DNA of 64,000 nt from Nitrobacter sp. NHB1 (GTDB lineage: Bacteria > Pseudomonadota > Alphaproteobacteria > Rhizobiales > Xanthobacteraceae): positions 1,426,001-1,490,000 of the forward strand of contig NZ_JBAMDA010000001.1 in the NCBI RefSeq assembly GCF_036964665.1, written 5' to 3'. Each line of letters opens with the position of its first letter. Position 1 is the stretch's first letter. Positions 24,866 through 33,888 of the stretch are shown in pieces. The notes under the pieces were generated by a model, which ran no database searches, was not told the DNA's origin, and worked only from the letters and a program-made list of their open reading frames with translations. The position numbers and the translations under genes were made by a program.

Positions 24866-25183
24866 GCGCCTTCTCCCTGCAATCCGCAGAATTGCTGCTC
24901 TGCACGGGATGGGGCAACGCCAGATCGGTAACGATGTTCCTGGATGATGACCTACGGTGAGAGGTCGCTGTGATAGGCGTCTCAGCCCGCGGCCTCATGC
25001 GACTTTTCGTTGGACGGCTTTCCCGGCCTGCGCGAGACCCGGATCGCGTGAACCCGTGGAACGGCGCCGTCGTTTCTTAAGCGCAACTGTGGAGCATGGC
25101 GCAAACCTACTGCGGCAGCGTCACGCTGTCAAGGTATATTTTCCTAGGAACATTTGCGCTATCTCTCGAGCGCCGCGTCTTGT
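24866..25183. other. Intergenic gap, no gene seen
   Basis: 318 bases between the Flp pilin stop and the tiny membrane protein. It should contain the upstream control region of the GTA cluster and whatever ends the pilin transcript. I see no TTAA-N7-TTAA box, no RNA gene and no clear hairpin with a T-run. Confidence 0.45.
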
Positions 25184-25357
25184 CTACTTAAACGCGTCGC
25201 CCACCGCGACGAAACGACCGTTGACTGAACTGCCGATGCCGGTGACCGCGGCCACGATGACAATGCTGATGCCGGTGGCGATCAGCGCATACTCGATCGC
25301 GGTCGCACCCGACTCATCGCGCAAAAGATTCGACGCGAGCTTTGCAATAAGGCGCAC
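25184..25357 (-). CDS. Flp/Fap-type pilin
   Basis: 57 residues from a GTG at 25357 with GGGAG upstream. It reads MRLIAKLASNLLRDESG, then ATAIEYALIATGISIVIVAA: the Flp prepilin signature with cleavage after Gly17 and Glu/Tyr at +5/+6 (AIEY), followed by the single hydrophobic helix. Such pilins are assembled by the tad/cpa machinery into adhesive tight-adherence pili. No tad genes are in the window, so this is an isolated pilin copy here. Confidence 0.9.
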   Translation of the reverse strand: MRLIAKLASNLLRDESGATAIEYALIATGISIVIVAAVTGIGSSVNGRFVAVGDAFK

Positions 25358-25497
25358 CGTGAACTCCCGTCGTTGTATGCGCGGATTCTCGCACGTCCTT
25401 CGTTGCAGCTCAACCTAGAGACGAATGATTGCGCAGACCCTAAGCGACACCCTCAACGAATGCTTAAGACCGATGACGAAAATTCTGCGCACACGAA

Positions 25498-26946
25498 TCA
25501 CACCGCGGGGCCGGCGAGCGGTCGCTCCTCCATCCGCGTCAGCAGCAGCGCCGCGCCCGCCAGCATCGCGGCGGTAGCGGCGAACAGATAGCGGAACGCC
25601 GCCGTCAGGTCGGACGCGGAGATCGCATTGACCTGACCACCGCCGTCATGACCGATCGAGACATCCGCACCCAGCACCATCAACAGGATGGCGGAGAATG
25701 CGGCAACGGCGAACGACGAGGCCAGCGCGCGGAAGAAATTCATCGCGCCGGTAACGGTGCCGACCTGCGGCCGCGCCACCGCGTTCTGCAACGACACCAC
25801 GCTGATGGGGAATATGGTGCCGAGGCCGAAGGCGAACAGCGAGAGCAGCACCAGCAGCGGCCACAGCGGCATCGCAACCATCGCCAGAATCGCGGCGATG
25901 ACAGCGGCGAATGCCATCCCGACGATCGCGACCCGCTTGTAGTGGACCGCCCGCGTCATGATGCGGCCGGCAAGCGCCGCGCCGCCGGTCGAGATCGCGG
26001 CGATCGGAATCAGCGCCAGCCCCGATTCGCTGGCGCTGAGATGATGGACCACCTGATAGTACAGCGGCAGATGCACGGTAAGCCCGATGATGGCGCCGAG
26101 CGCGAGGGCACCGGCCGCGATCGCGTAGGGGACAACCGGCCCGCCTATCAGCGACAGCGGCAGGAACGGTTCGGATGTCGTGCGCGCGTGCCAGACGAAG
26201 ACGACGGCAAGCACCAACGAGCCGCCGAGCATGGCGGCGATTGCCGGCGACAGCCAGGCGAAGCGGTTGCCGCCCCATGTCAGCACCAGCATGAACACCA
26301 CGGCGGATACCATCAGCAGCAGGCCGCCGGTCCAGTCCACCTTGCGGCGGCGGTGGAATACCGGGATCTTTCCCATCTTCGGCAGCAGCAGCGCCAGCGC
26401 GACGATGCCGAGCGGCACGTTGATCCAGAAGATCATCGACCAGTGCAGGTGCTCGGCGAACACGCCGCCCAGCACCGGCCCGGCAATGCCGGCCGCGGTC
26501 CACACGCCGCTGAAATAGGCCTGATACCGGCCGCGCTCGCGCGGCGTCACCACATCGGAGATCACCGTCTGCACCACCGGCAGGATGCCGCCGCCGCCGA
26601 GACCCTGCACCCCGCGCGCGACGATCAGCGTCGTCAGGTTCGGCGCCAGCGCGCACAACACCGAGCCCGCAACGAACAGACCGAGCGCGGTGACGATCAT
26701 GGCGCGGCGGCCGTAGATGTCGCTCAGCGTGCCGAACAGCGGCGCGACCGCGGTGGATGCCAGCAGATACGCCGTGATGATCCATGACAGGGTGGTGACG
26801 TCGTGGAACTGGCGGCCGATGGTCGGCAGCGCGGTTGCGACAATGGTCTGGTCGAGCGCGGCCAGGAACATCGTCAGCATCAGGCTGGCCAGGATGGTGC
26901 GGACTTCGCTCTGGCTCAGCGGAACGGGCGGTTTTGGATTTGACAT
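25498..26946 (-). CDS. DHA2-family MFS multidrug exporter
   Basis: 482 residues, EmrB/QacA type with about 14 membrane helices. TMFLAALDQTIVATALPTIG is the DHA2 helix-1 motif; LFGTLSDIYGRRAMI is motif A; RGVQGLGGGGILP and the motif C-like GIAGPVLGGVF follow. It is predicted to export drugs or amphipathic compounds using proton motive force. The ATG at 26946 fits the family; an upstream extension to 27057 overlaps the next gene. No EmrA-type partner is adjacent. Confidence 0.93.
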   Translation of the reverse strand: MSNPKPPVPLSQSEVRTILASLMLTMFLAALDQTIVATALPTIGRQFHDVTTLSWIITAYLLASTAVAPLFGTLSDIYGRRAMIVTALGLFVAGSVLCALAPNLTTLIVARGVQGLGGGGILPVVQTVISDVVTPRERGRYQAYFSGVWTAAGIAGPVLGGVFAEHLHWSMIFWINVPLGIVALALLLPKMGKIPVFHRRRKVDWTGGLLLMVSAVVFMLVLTWGGNRFAWLSPAIAAMLGGSLVLAVVFVWHARTTSEPFLPLSLIGGPVVPYAIAAGALALGAIIGLTVHLPLYYQVVHHLSASESGLALIPIAAISTGGAALAGRIMTRAVHYKRVAIVGMAFAAVIAAILAMVAMPLWPLLVLLSLFAFGLGTIFPISVVSLQNAVARPQVGTVTGAMNFFRALASSFAVAAFSAILLMVLGADVSIGHDGGGQVNAISASDLTAAFRYLFAATAAMLAGAALLLTRMEERPLAGPAV

Positions 26947-27002
26947 TCGCGTTCCAGCGCTCGGGGTCAGGTGGGTAGCGAATGTCAAATTCACTCCACT
27001 CG

Positions 27003-27518
27003 TCAGTTCCGCGGTGGCTTCTTGAGCTGGGCGCGCTTCGGCAGCCGGACTGGCCACTGCACGATGTGATCCTCGAGTTCGGAATCGGGAATCTCGTCCT
27101 CGGTGCCGCGCACCCGGCCCCGCACCGAGACCCCCGCCTCATGCACGGTGTTGGGGTCGCCGGAAATCAGCGGATGCCACCAGTAGAGATCGCGTCCCTC
27201 CGCGACCAGCCGGTAGCCGCAGCTCGGCGGCAACCAGTTCAAGGCGCGGACGTTGTCCGGCGTCAGGCGGACGCAGTCCGGAACCTGTTCGGAGCGGTTC
27301 GCATAATCCTTGCAAGCGCAGAGCCCGGCATCCAGGAGGCGGCAGGAGACATGCGTGAAATAAATGTCACCGGTGTCCTCGTCCTCGAGCTTCTCCAGGC
27401 AGCAGCGCGCGCAGCCATCGCACAGGCTCTCCCATTCGGCGCTGGACATCTCCTCCAAAGTCTTGGTCTTCCAGAAGAATCCGTCCTGTTCCGACGAGCG
27501 TGCGGGTCGTTGCGTCAT
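27003..27518 (-). CDS. YcgN-family cysteine-cluster protein (UPF0260)
   Basis: 171 residues. CDGCARCC and later [14 protein letters not shown] with VPDCVRL form the zinc/iron-sulfur-like cysteine cluster of the YkgJ/YcgN group; [20 protein letters not shown] is the YcgN N-terminus. Molecular function is unknown in the family. It is transcribed in the same direction as the MFS gene, 56 bases before it. Confidence 0.92.
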   Translation of the reverse strand: MTQRPARSSEQDGFFWKTKTLEEMSSAEWESLCDGCARCCLEKLEDEDTGDIYFTHVSCRLLDAGLCACKDYANRSEQVPDCVRLTPDNVRALNWLPPSCGYRLVAEGRDLYWWHPLISGDPNTVHEAGVSVRGRVRGTEDEIPDSELEDHIVQWPVRLPKRAQLKKPPRN

Positions 27519-27840
27519 GGGGTGCGTCTTGAGTTGCCTCTTGGGTGTCCTAAAGTGTTCCTGTCTATGGGCTTTGGCCGCACCTCGCGCAAGCGCCCCG
27601 TTCCAGGCACCCCATTCACGGCCCGGCCGCGGGCACGCGGCTGTGCCGGGCTGAAATCGCGGTCGGCCATTGGTTTATCACCCCCGCTCGGATAGAAGGA
27701 AACCGGCCTTCCTGAGGATGCCGGACGATGTTCCGCGTCGGTTTTGATGCGCCTTGGGTTTGCCGCAACACTCTTGCATGACGTGCCGACGGCGCCCGGA
27801 CGGGGCGCTGCCACGCCGCAGATCGGTCACAGGCTCCCCG
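27519..27840. other. Intergenic gap between divergent genes
   Basis: 322 bases between the YcgN-type gene and penicillin-binding protein 1A. A weak 51-codon minus-strand frame exists (27515-27670), but I do not trust it as a gene. No repeat or RNA gene seen. Confidence 0.4.
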
Positions 27841-30126
27841 GTGCGCAACATCCTGCCCTCCGATTGGAAAAAACGAATCCGGCATGTCCTGCTGGACTTC
27901 GATGCGCGGATCGATTCGACGCTGTTCTCCTCTGCGGCGGGCGCGCGCGAACTTTACGAGCGCTTCTCCACCTTCATGGACCGCTTCTATGTCGGCCGCT
28001 GGAAACGCTGGGTATTCATCGAGCCGTTGTCGGAAGCCGCAACGCTCGGCCTCGGCGGTCTCATCGTCCTGCTGGCGCTGGCGCAGCCGGCGTTTCGCGA
28101 AACCGCCGACGAGGACTGGCTGAAGAAGTCCGATCTCGCTGTCACGTTCCTCGACCGCTACGGCAACCCGATCGGCAGCCGAGGCATCAAGCACAATGAT
28201 TCCGTTCCGCTCGAGGAATTTCCAGATAGCCTGATCAAGGCGACGCTCGCCACCGAGGACCGTCGCTTCTACGATCACTTCGGCATCGACGTCAGCGGCA
28301 CCTTCCGCGCGCTGGTGACCAACGCGCAGGCCGGCGGCGTGCGCCAGGGCGGATCTTCGATCACCCAGCAACTCGCAAAAAATCTGTTCCTCTCCAACGA
28401 GCGCACCTTCGAGCGCAAGATCAACGAGGCTTTTCTCGCGGTCTGGCTGGAAACGCGCCTGACCAAGAACGAAATCCTGAAGCTGTATCTCGACCGCGCC
28501 TACATGGGCGGCGGCACCTTCGGCGTCGACGGCGCGGCGCATTTCTACTTCAACAAGTCGGTGCGCGACATCAACCTCGCCGAAGCCGCGATGCTCGCCG
28601 GCCTGTTCAAGGCGCCGACCAAATACGCGCCGCACATCAACCTGCCCGCCGCCCGTGCCCGCGCCAACCAGGTGCTCGACAACATGGTCGATGCGGGCTT
28701 CATGACCGAGGGCCAGGTGTTCGGCGCGCGGCGCCATCCCGCCACCGCGGTCGACCGCCGCGACGAGAACTCGCCGAACTACTACCTCGACTACGCGTTC
28801 GACGAGATGCGCAAGCTGGTCGATACGTTTCCGCGCTCCTATACCGAGCGCGTGTTCGTGGTGCGCACCACCATCGACATGAATGTGCAGCACGCCGCAG
28901 AAGAGGCGATCGAGAACCAGTTGCGCCAGTTCGGCCGCGACTATCACGCGACCCAGGCCGCAACCGTGGTCGCGGATCTCGACGGCGGTGTGCGCGCGAT
29001 GGTCGGCGGCCGCGATTACGGCGCGAGCCAGTTCAATCGCGCGACAGACGCCATGCGCCAGCCCGGATCGTCGTTCAAGCCGTATGTCTACACCACCGCG
29101 CTGCTCAACGGCTTCAAGCCGACATCCACGATCGTCGACGGCCCGGTATGCATCGGCAATTGGTGCCCGCAGAACTACGGCCATTCCTACTCCGGCAAAG
29201 TGACATTGACCCAGGCGCTGACCCGCTCGATCAATGTCATCCCGGTGAAACTCTCGATCGCGCTCGGAAAAGGCGAGAAAAACCCCGCCAAGGCCGGCCG
29301 CGCCAAGATCATCGCGGTGGCCCGCAAGTTCGGCATCGTCACGCCGCTGCCCGATACGCCCTCGCTGCCGATCGGCGCCGATGCGGTGAACCTGCTCGAA
29401 CACGCAGTCGCCTACGCCGCGTTCCCGAACAAGGGCAAGGCGGTCACGCCGCACGCGATTCTGGAAGTCCGCACCGGCGCCGGCGATCTGGTCTGGCGCT
29501 ACGACCGCGATGGCCCCAAACCGCGCCAGATCATTCCGCCTTCGGTCGCCGCCGACATGGCGATGATGATGAGCCACGTGGTCAGCGAAGGCACCGCACG
29601 CCGCGCCATCCTCGACGGCATTCCGGCGGCGGGCAAGACCGGCACCACCAACGCCTACCGCGACGCCTGGTTCGTCGGCTACACCGGCAACTTCGTGTGC
29701 GGAGTCTGGTACGGCAACGACGACTACTCCCCGACCAACCGCCTGACCGGCGGCGCGCTGCCTGCCCAGACCTGGCACGACATCATGACCGCCGCGCATC
29801 GCGGCGTCGAAATCAAGGACATTGCCGGTGTTGCGGCGCCGGCGAAACCGACCGCTGCCGCCGCCAAAATCGCGGGCGGCGAAGACAACGCAAATCCCGC
29901 GCCGCCGCCCATCCTGACCAAGCGCGGCGCCGAGATCCTGGTGCGCGTGGAAAAGATGCTGGATGAAGCAGGCAAGACGATCGGAAAAACCTCGGCCGTC
30001 GAACCGGTCAATTCGGCTCCCTCCGGCGCGCCTCGCCCCGTTTCGAGCGGCGCCGCGACTTTCCCCGACAACTTCGCGGCCGCGACGTCCGGCGACCGGG
30101 CAACGCCGGCACCTCCCAAGAACTAG
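27841..30126 (+). CDS. Penicillin-binding protein 1A, bifunctional
   Basis: 761 residues from the GTG at 27841 (a TTG at 27754 gives a longer, less likely form). One membrane anchor at about 64-82 (LGLGGLIVLLALAQPAF). The GT51 transglycosylase domain has EDRRFYDHFG and GGSSITQQLAKNLF; the transpeptidase domain has SSFKP with the acyl Ser, TRSIN and KTGTTN. It polymerises and cross-links peptidoglycan. The C-terminal 100 residues are an Ala/Pro-rich tail. All motifs are intact. Confidence 0.93.
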   Translation: MRNILPSDWKKRIRHVLLDFDARIDSTLFSSAAGARELYERFSTFMDRFYVGRWKRWVFIEPLSEAATLGLGGLIVLLALAQPAFRETADEDWLKKSDLAVTFLDRYGNPIGSRGIKHNDSVPLEEFPDSLIKATLATEDRRFYDHFGIDVSGTFRALVTNAQAGGVRQGGSSITQQLAKNLFLSNERTFERKINEAFLAVWLETRLTKNEILKLYLDRAYMGGGTFGVDGAAHFYFNKSVRDINLAEAAMLAGLFKAPTKYAPHINLPAARARANQVLDNMVDAGFMTEGQVFGARRHPATAVDRRDENSPNYYLDYAFDEMRKLVDTFPRSYTERVFVVRTTIDMNVQHAAEEAIENQLRQFGRDYHATQAATVVADLDGGVRAMVGGRDYGASQFNRATDAMRQPGSSFKPYVYTTALLNGFKPTSTIVDGPVCIGNWCPQNYGHSYSGKVTLTQALTRSINVIPVKLSIALGKGEKNPAKAGRAKIIAVARKFGIVTPLPDTPSLPIGADAVNLLEHAVAYAAFPNKGKAVTPHAILEVRTGAGDLVWRYDRDGPKPRQIIPPSVAADMAMMMSHVVSEGTARRAILDGIPAAGKTGTTNAYRDAWFVGYTGNFVCGVWYGNDDYSPTNRLTGGALPAQTWHDIMTAAHRGVEIKDIAGVAAPAKPTAAAAKIAGGEDNANPAPPPILTKRGAEILVRVEKMLDEAGKTIGKTSAVEPVNSAPSGAPRPVSSGAATFPDNFAAATSGDRATPAPPKN

Positions 30127-30343
30127 TGGTCCGATTCCAACATTCGCATTACAGATGCGTGGCGGAACCGAATGGCGAATATCGAATGAAGCCACGTCAC
30201 CGGGTCTGCGTCTGTCGCGAGTTTGCGCCAGAGACTTCAAATCGAAAGCGGCACTAAATATTACAGCGTTCCTTTGATTCCGCAGTTCGTATCAAAGGGG
30301 TACAGCGATTGTTTGCGAGCCTCGAAAACCGGAGCGCCGACCC

Positions 30344-30922
30344 GTGCGGCTGATTTTCATCATTTTTCTGGGGCTCGGTCTCGCCACCGCGGTCGGCCTC
30401 GGAGCCACTTGGTACACCACGACGCGCGGCACCGATTTCGGCACGCTGACCATCGGCGCGTGGACAGCGCGGCCAAGGACCGGATCCGCCGACATCGACC
30501 CCTATTCGCGCGCCACCATCGCGCGCAGCGGCGAGTTGCCGATCGCAGCCGGCGACGGCATTGCATTTCTCGCCACCGTCGATGACAGCAAGCGGCGGCT
30601 CGACGGCCGCTGCGACGTCATCGTCAGCGGCGTTACACCGGCGGCGCGGTTCTGGACACTGACGCTCTACGACCGCAAGGGCCACCTGGTGGCGAATTCG
30701 CTGCAACGCTACGGCTTCACCAGCGAGGAGATCGTCCGGAATTCCGACGGCTCGTTCGCGGTGCACGTGGCATCTCGCGCGCGCGCCGGCAACTGGCTGC
30801 CGACCGGTGGCATCGAGCGCTATGTGCTGATGCTCCGGCTCTATGACACGCCCGTCGGGGTCGCGACGCGGACCCAGCGCGACGCGCCGATGCCCTCCAT
30901 CGCGACCGGAGGGTGCTCATGA
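30344..30922 (+). CDS. DUF1214 envelope protein
   Basis: 192 residues from a GTG, with an N-terminal signal anchor (MRLIFIIFLGLGLATAVGLG) and a DUF1214 domain: FWTLTLYDRKGHLVANSL and VHVASRARAGNWLP are typical. The function of the family is not established. It ends in a four-base overlap with the DUF1254 gene, and these two domains are often fused in one protein, so the pair probably acts as a unit in the periplasm. Confidence 0.88.
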   Translation: MRLIFIIFLGLGLATAVGLGATWYTTTRGTDFGTLTIGAWTARPRTGSADIDPYSRATIARSGELPIAAGDGIAFLATVDDSKRRLDGRCDVIVSGVTPAARFWTLTLYDRKGHLVANSLQRYGFTSEEIVRNSDGSFAVHVASRARAGNWLPTGGIERYVLMLRLYDTPVGVATRTQRDAPMPSIATGGCS

Positions 30923-31497
30923 TCCGCGTGCTGTTTGCGATCGTCGGCGGTATCCTGCTCGGCGGGGTCGTGCATCTCGTCAGCGTGCTGGCGCTGCCGC
31001 GGATTGCCTCGCAAGACGCCTATTCGCGGCTGACGGCGATCACCACGCCGAACGCGGTGACGCCGCTGCCGCTGGCCGATCCCGGCCACTCGCCGATGCC
31101 GTTCATGGACCCGGCGTTTGCCGTCGCGGTCTGCCGCTACGACCTGTCGGGCGGATCGATCAAGCTGACGGTGCCGGTGAGCCAAGCCTACACGTCGGTG
31201 TCGTTCTATACCCCCAGCGATGTCGCCTATTACGCGATCAACGACCGTTCCGCCGGACGCAAGGTGATCGAGCTCCACCTGATGACCGAGGCGCAGCACG
31301 CGGAACTGCCCGAGGAAGAAGACGTGACGGCGGCGGACCGCCTCATCATCGACTCCCCCTCGACGACGGGGCTGATCGTTCTGAAGGCGCTGGCGCCGGA
31401 GCCGGGCATGATGGAGCAGGCGAAAGCCTCGCTCGCCGCCGCAAAGTGCCGGCTGCAGACCGAGCCGCCGATGGTGAAGCCCGAGGCGAAGCGATAA
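30919..31497 (+). CDS. DUF1254 envelope protein
   Basis: 192 residues; starts MIRVLFAIVGGILLGGVVHLV, a signal anchor, followed by the DUF1254-type core (FMDPAFAVAVCRYDLSGGSI, SFYTPSDVAYYAINDR). Function unknown. It is translationally coupled (ATGA) to the DUF1214 gene. Confidence 0.88.
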   Translation: MIRVLFAIVGGILLGGVVHLVSVLALPRIASQDAYSRLTAITTPNAVTPLPLADPGHSPMPFMDPAFAVAVCRYDLSGGSIKLTVPVSQAYTSVSFYTPSDVAYYAINDRSAGRKVIELHLMTEAQHAELPEEEDVTAADRLIIDSPSTTGLIVLKALAPEPGMMEQAKASLAAAKCRLQTEPPMVKPEAKR

Positions 31498-31506
31498 CCG
31501 AAGTCG

Positions 31507-32400
31507 CTACCCGCGCGTGCGCAGAGCGCGTCCGATCACGGGCGCAGCGGCGACCGGGGGATTGGCGGTCAGCGCCGCAAGTTGTCCGATCAGGCGATCG
31601 GCATCGGCCGCCATGTTGTCCGGCGCCTGAACCACCAGATGCTCGAGCGCCCAGCGATAGGACGCGATCCGCTGCTCAAGGCACTGCTGCACCCACTGCA
31701 CGACCAAAGTGTTCTCTTCCATGCGCGCAACGGCATCCGCGCGCTCGCGCGGCGACAGGTCGGAGACGAACTTCAGGCTGGCGTTGCGCTTGCTATCGAG
31801 ATCGAAGACCTGCCTGGCGGTGTTGAAAAACGGATCGAACCGGGTGAGGTCGTCGCGGACGTCGTCGATCAGTTGCGCATAGCGCGAGGCGTCGGAGCGG
31901 TGCGGCTCATCGATGAGCAGGCGGCCGTAGGCTGAGCGATCGAACACAGGCTTTTGCCGCCACGGCGGAGAAAACGGCTTGTAGTCGCCGAACACGCTCT
32001 TCCAGGCCGGCCGCGAATGCGGCGGCTCGATCAGCGGATAGGCGAGATCGCGCAACAGCCGCTCGTTGTCGGTCAACTGGAATCGCGACGAATGCAGGCC
32101 GATGCTGCCGGTGGCCTCAGCGCCCATCCAGCGGTGCATGTCGTCGTTACGGGCATCCTGACGGACGCGGCCGAAGTCGCCGCCGCTGCATGCGGCAAGC
32201 GTGGCGCCGAGCAGGATCACGGAAACAAGCGACGAAACAAGCGACGAAAGGCGCGAACGGCCCGGCCCGGCTGGCGTCGCTGGAGCCGTTCCGGCTTTGA
32301 TGGAATCAAAGCCAGGCTCCGGCCTTTTGATTTGACGCGTTTTCTTGACGCGAACCGGTATCCGCTTCGCTCGAAAACGCTCCAGCGGCTTCTCCGGCAT
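31507..32400 (-). CDS. Lipoprotein with repeat-encoded upstream frame
   Basis: The convincing part is a lipoprotein: SVILLGATLAACSGGDFG carries a lipobox (LAAC) at about base 32190, followed by 230 residues rich in Arg/Asp helices (RWMGAEATGSIGL, LVVQWVQQCLEQR), a conserved hypothetical style in Nitrobacteraceae. The frame remains open upstream through the family B repeat at 32287-32381, which adds a meaningless VRVKKTRQIK-like leader. I give the ATG at 32400, but the true start may be the GTG at 32220 or lie within the repeat. It converges with the DUF1254 gene. Confidence 0.6.
   Translation of the reverse strand: MPEKPLERFRAKRIPVRVKKTRQIKRPEPGFDSIKAGTAPATPAGPGRSRLSSLVSSLVSVILLGATLAACSGGDFGRVRQDARNDDMHRWMGAEATGSIGLHSSRFQLTDNERLLRDLAYPLIEPPHSRPAWKSVFGDYKPFSPPWRQKPVFDRSAYGRLLIDEPHRSDASRYAQLIDDVRDDLTRFDPFFNTARQVFDLDSKRNASLKFVSDLSPRERADAVARMEENTLVVQWVQQCLEQRIASYRWALEHLVVQAPDNMAADADRLIGQLAALTANPPVAAAPVIGRALRTRG
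32287..32381. repeat. Dispersed repeat, family B copy 2 (inverted)
   Basis: Opposite orientation to the copies at 19182 and 56360: starts with the CCGGCTTTGATGGAATCAAA hairpin, contains TTTCTTGACGCGAACCGGTA and ends GCTTCGCTCGAAAACGCT. It overlaps the N-terminal reading frame of the lipoprotein gene. Confidence 0.85.
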
Positions 32401-32419
32401 CGACGTGTATCCGAAAAAA

Positions 32420-32620
32420 TCAGGAGCGAGCGCGGCGGCGGCGACGGCTGGGGGCCGTGCCCTCCTCGGGACCGCTCCCACCGCCGGTTTCGTCGGTCTC
32501 GCGGTCGATGCGGATGACCGGCAGGATCACGACCGTTCCCATCCCGTGATGCGGAGAGCGATCCATCGTTGATCCCGGCCGCGAGGCCGCATCTGCCGGA
32601 AACGCAATAACGGTGCCCAT
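32420..32620 (-). CDS. Conserved small hypothetical protein
   Basis: 66 residues: MGTVIAFPADAASRPG, then GMGTVVILPVIRIDRE and an Arg-rich end. The repeated MGTV-(I/V) motif is a style I recall from Nitrobacteraceae small proteins. GAGGAGAG lies seven bases before the ATG. A CtrA-type box lies 73 bases upstream, shared with the divergent DUF2336 gene. Function unknown. Confidence 0.6.
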   Translation of the reverse strand: MGTVIAFPADAASRPGSTMDRSPHHGMGTVVILPVIRIDRETDETGGGSGPEEGTAPSRRRRRARS

Positions 32621-32693
32621 GCCCAGTCTCTCCTCGCCCCCGGCGCCGTCCTGAATTCGGCGGCGACGCGCCGGGATTTAGAACCCGGCATGG

Positions 32694-32708
32694 TTAACGG
32701 CCTGTTAA
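32694..32708. promoter_or_regulatory. CtrA-type box, perfect
   Basis: TTAACGGCCTGTTAA: both TTAA half-sites with the exact 7-base spacer of the CtrA recognition site. It is 52 bases before the DUF2336 ATG and upstream of the divergent small gene. Confidence 0.75.
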
Positions 32709-32759
32709 AGCAGGCGCGCTAGGTTGAGGACGAGCAGTTCTCCGCAAGCGTATGCCGAC

Positions 32760-33725
32760 ATGATCGCACCTCCGATGTTTCCCGGCTTCGACGGGTTGTT
32801 GACACTGTCCCGCCGGGACGGCGTGGACATCCGTCCGACCCTGCTGCGGGTACTGACCGATCTTTACGTGCAGACCAGCACGCACTCCCCCGAAGAGGAG
32901 CAACACTTCGTCGAACTCACCACGCGCCTGATCGATCAGGTCGACGATGCCACCCGCGCCGCGGTGCGCGCCCGCCTGTCGATCTATCCACGCACCCCGG
33001 CGGCGATCATGAGCAAGCTGCGGCTTCACCCGGCCGCCGCCCGCCCGCGCGCCAGCAGCACCGCGCCGCCGTCGCCGCCCGCGCCGCCAGCCGCGGAAGC
33101 GACGCCCCACACCGCCGTAGTGCTGCCCATGAAGTCGCGCGACGCCGCCGAAATCAGCGAGATGTTCTTCAGTGCAAACGCCAGGGATCGCGCCTTGATC
33201 CTGCACAATCTGGAGACAGCGCCGCTGCGGCCCTCGCCGCACACCCATCCGTCTCGAGCCGCTCGCGCGATCGAGACCCTTCACATGGCCGCGTTCGCGG
33301 CCGACGTCGATAACTTTACGACCGAACTCGGCGAGACGCTGATCCTGCCCGCTCGCGTCGCCGAGCGGGTGGTGAAAGATCCGGGCGGAGAGCCGCTGGC
33401 CTGCGCCGCCAAGGCCATCGGCATGCCTTCGAGAATCTTTCAGCAGGTTTTGCTGTTTCTCGATCCGGCCATTGGCACATCCGTCGTCGCGGTGTACCGG
33501 CTCTCGCGGCTCTACGACAGGCTGAACGAACGCTCGGCCCGGATCATGCTGGCGGCCTGGCGCGGAGCGACGATGACGGAGGCGCGGGCCAAATATCGTC
33601 CCACTCTTTACGACGACGAACGCCATCGCATCCGATCGGCACCGGCGCACACCCGTCCTGGCGTTGCCCAGCCCGGCGCGGCGGTCGTCACGCGCGGGAC
33701 CGGACGCGACCCTTCCGGCGGTTAG
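32760..33725 (+). CDS. DUF2336 protein
   Basis: 321 residues from the ATG at 32760 (a TTG at 32724 is possible). The DUF2336 pattern is split by a Pro/Ala-rich linker at about 88-110: N-terminal LTLSRRDGVDIRPTLLRVLTDLY, C-terminal LGETLILPARVAERVV and AKAIGMPSRIFQQVLLFL. DUF2336 proteins are helical repeat proteins restricted mainly to Alphaproteobacteria, with no settled function. The perfect CtrA-type box upstream suggests cell-cycle or motility control. Confidence 0.82.
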   Translation: MIAPPMFPGFDGLLTLSRRDGVDIRPTLLRVLTDLYVQTSTHSPEEEQHFVELTTRLIDQVDDATRAAVRARLSIYPRTPAAIMSKLRLHPAAARPRASSTAPPSPPAPPAAEATPHTAVVLPMKSRDAAEISEMFFSANARDRALILHNLETAPLRPSPHTHPSRAARAIETLHMAAFAADVDNFTTELGETLILPARVAERVVKDPGGEPLACAAKAIGMPSRIFQQVLLFLDPAIGTSVVAVYRLSRLYDRLNERSARIMLAAWRGATMTEARAKYRPTLYDDERHRIRSAPAHTRPGVAQPGAAVVTRGTGRDPSGG

Positions 33726-33748
33726 CACGCGGCTAAAAAATCCTTTTT

Positions 33749-33865
33749 CGTCATTCCGGGGCGGCGCGAAGCGCCGCGTCCGGAATCCATAACCCCTGCC
33801 TTCCGATATCATTCACGCGGGGGTTATGGATTCCCGACAGCCGCCGACGCGGCTTCGGGAATGAC
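33749..33865. repeat. Dispersed palindromic repeat, family A variant
   Basis: Nearly symmetrical element: CGTCATTCCGGGG and CGGAATCCATAACCCC at left, GGGGTTATGGATTCCCG and GGGAATGAC at right. It lies between the convergent DUF2336 and cckA genes and could act as a bidirectional terminator structure. Confidence 0.85.
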
Positions 33866-33888
33866 AACAAGAGTATCTCGAATTGCCC

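Noticed and set aside
27515-27670. 51-codon minus-strand frame [10 protein letters not shown] after the YcgN promoter region
   Set aside because: Has a weak GGGGGTG before the ATG, but overlaps the YcgN start, is low-complexity Arg/Pro and has no recognised relatives.
27616-30240. 874-codon minus-strand open frame opposite penicillin-binding protein 1A
   Set aside because: It is exactly antisense to a gene with all catalytic motifs; its product is Arg/Gly/Asp-rich with no domains, as expected for a GC-rich shadow frame.
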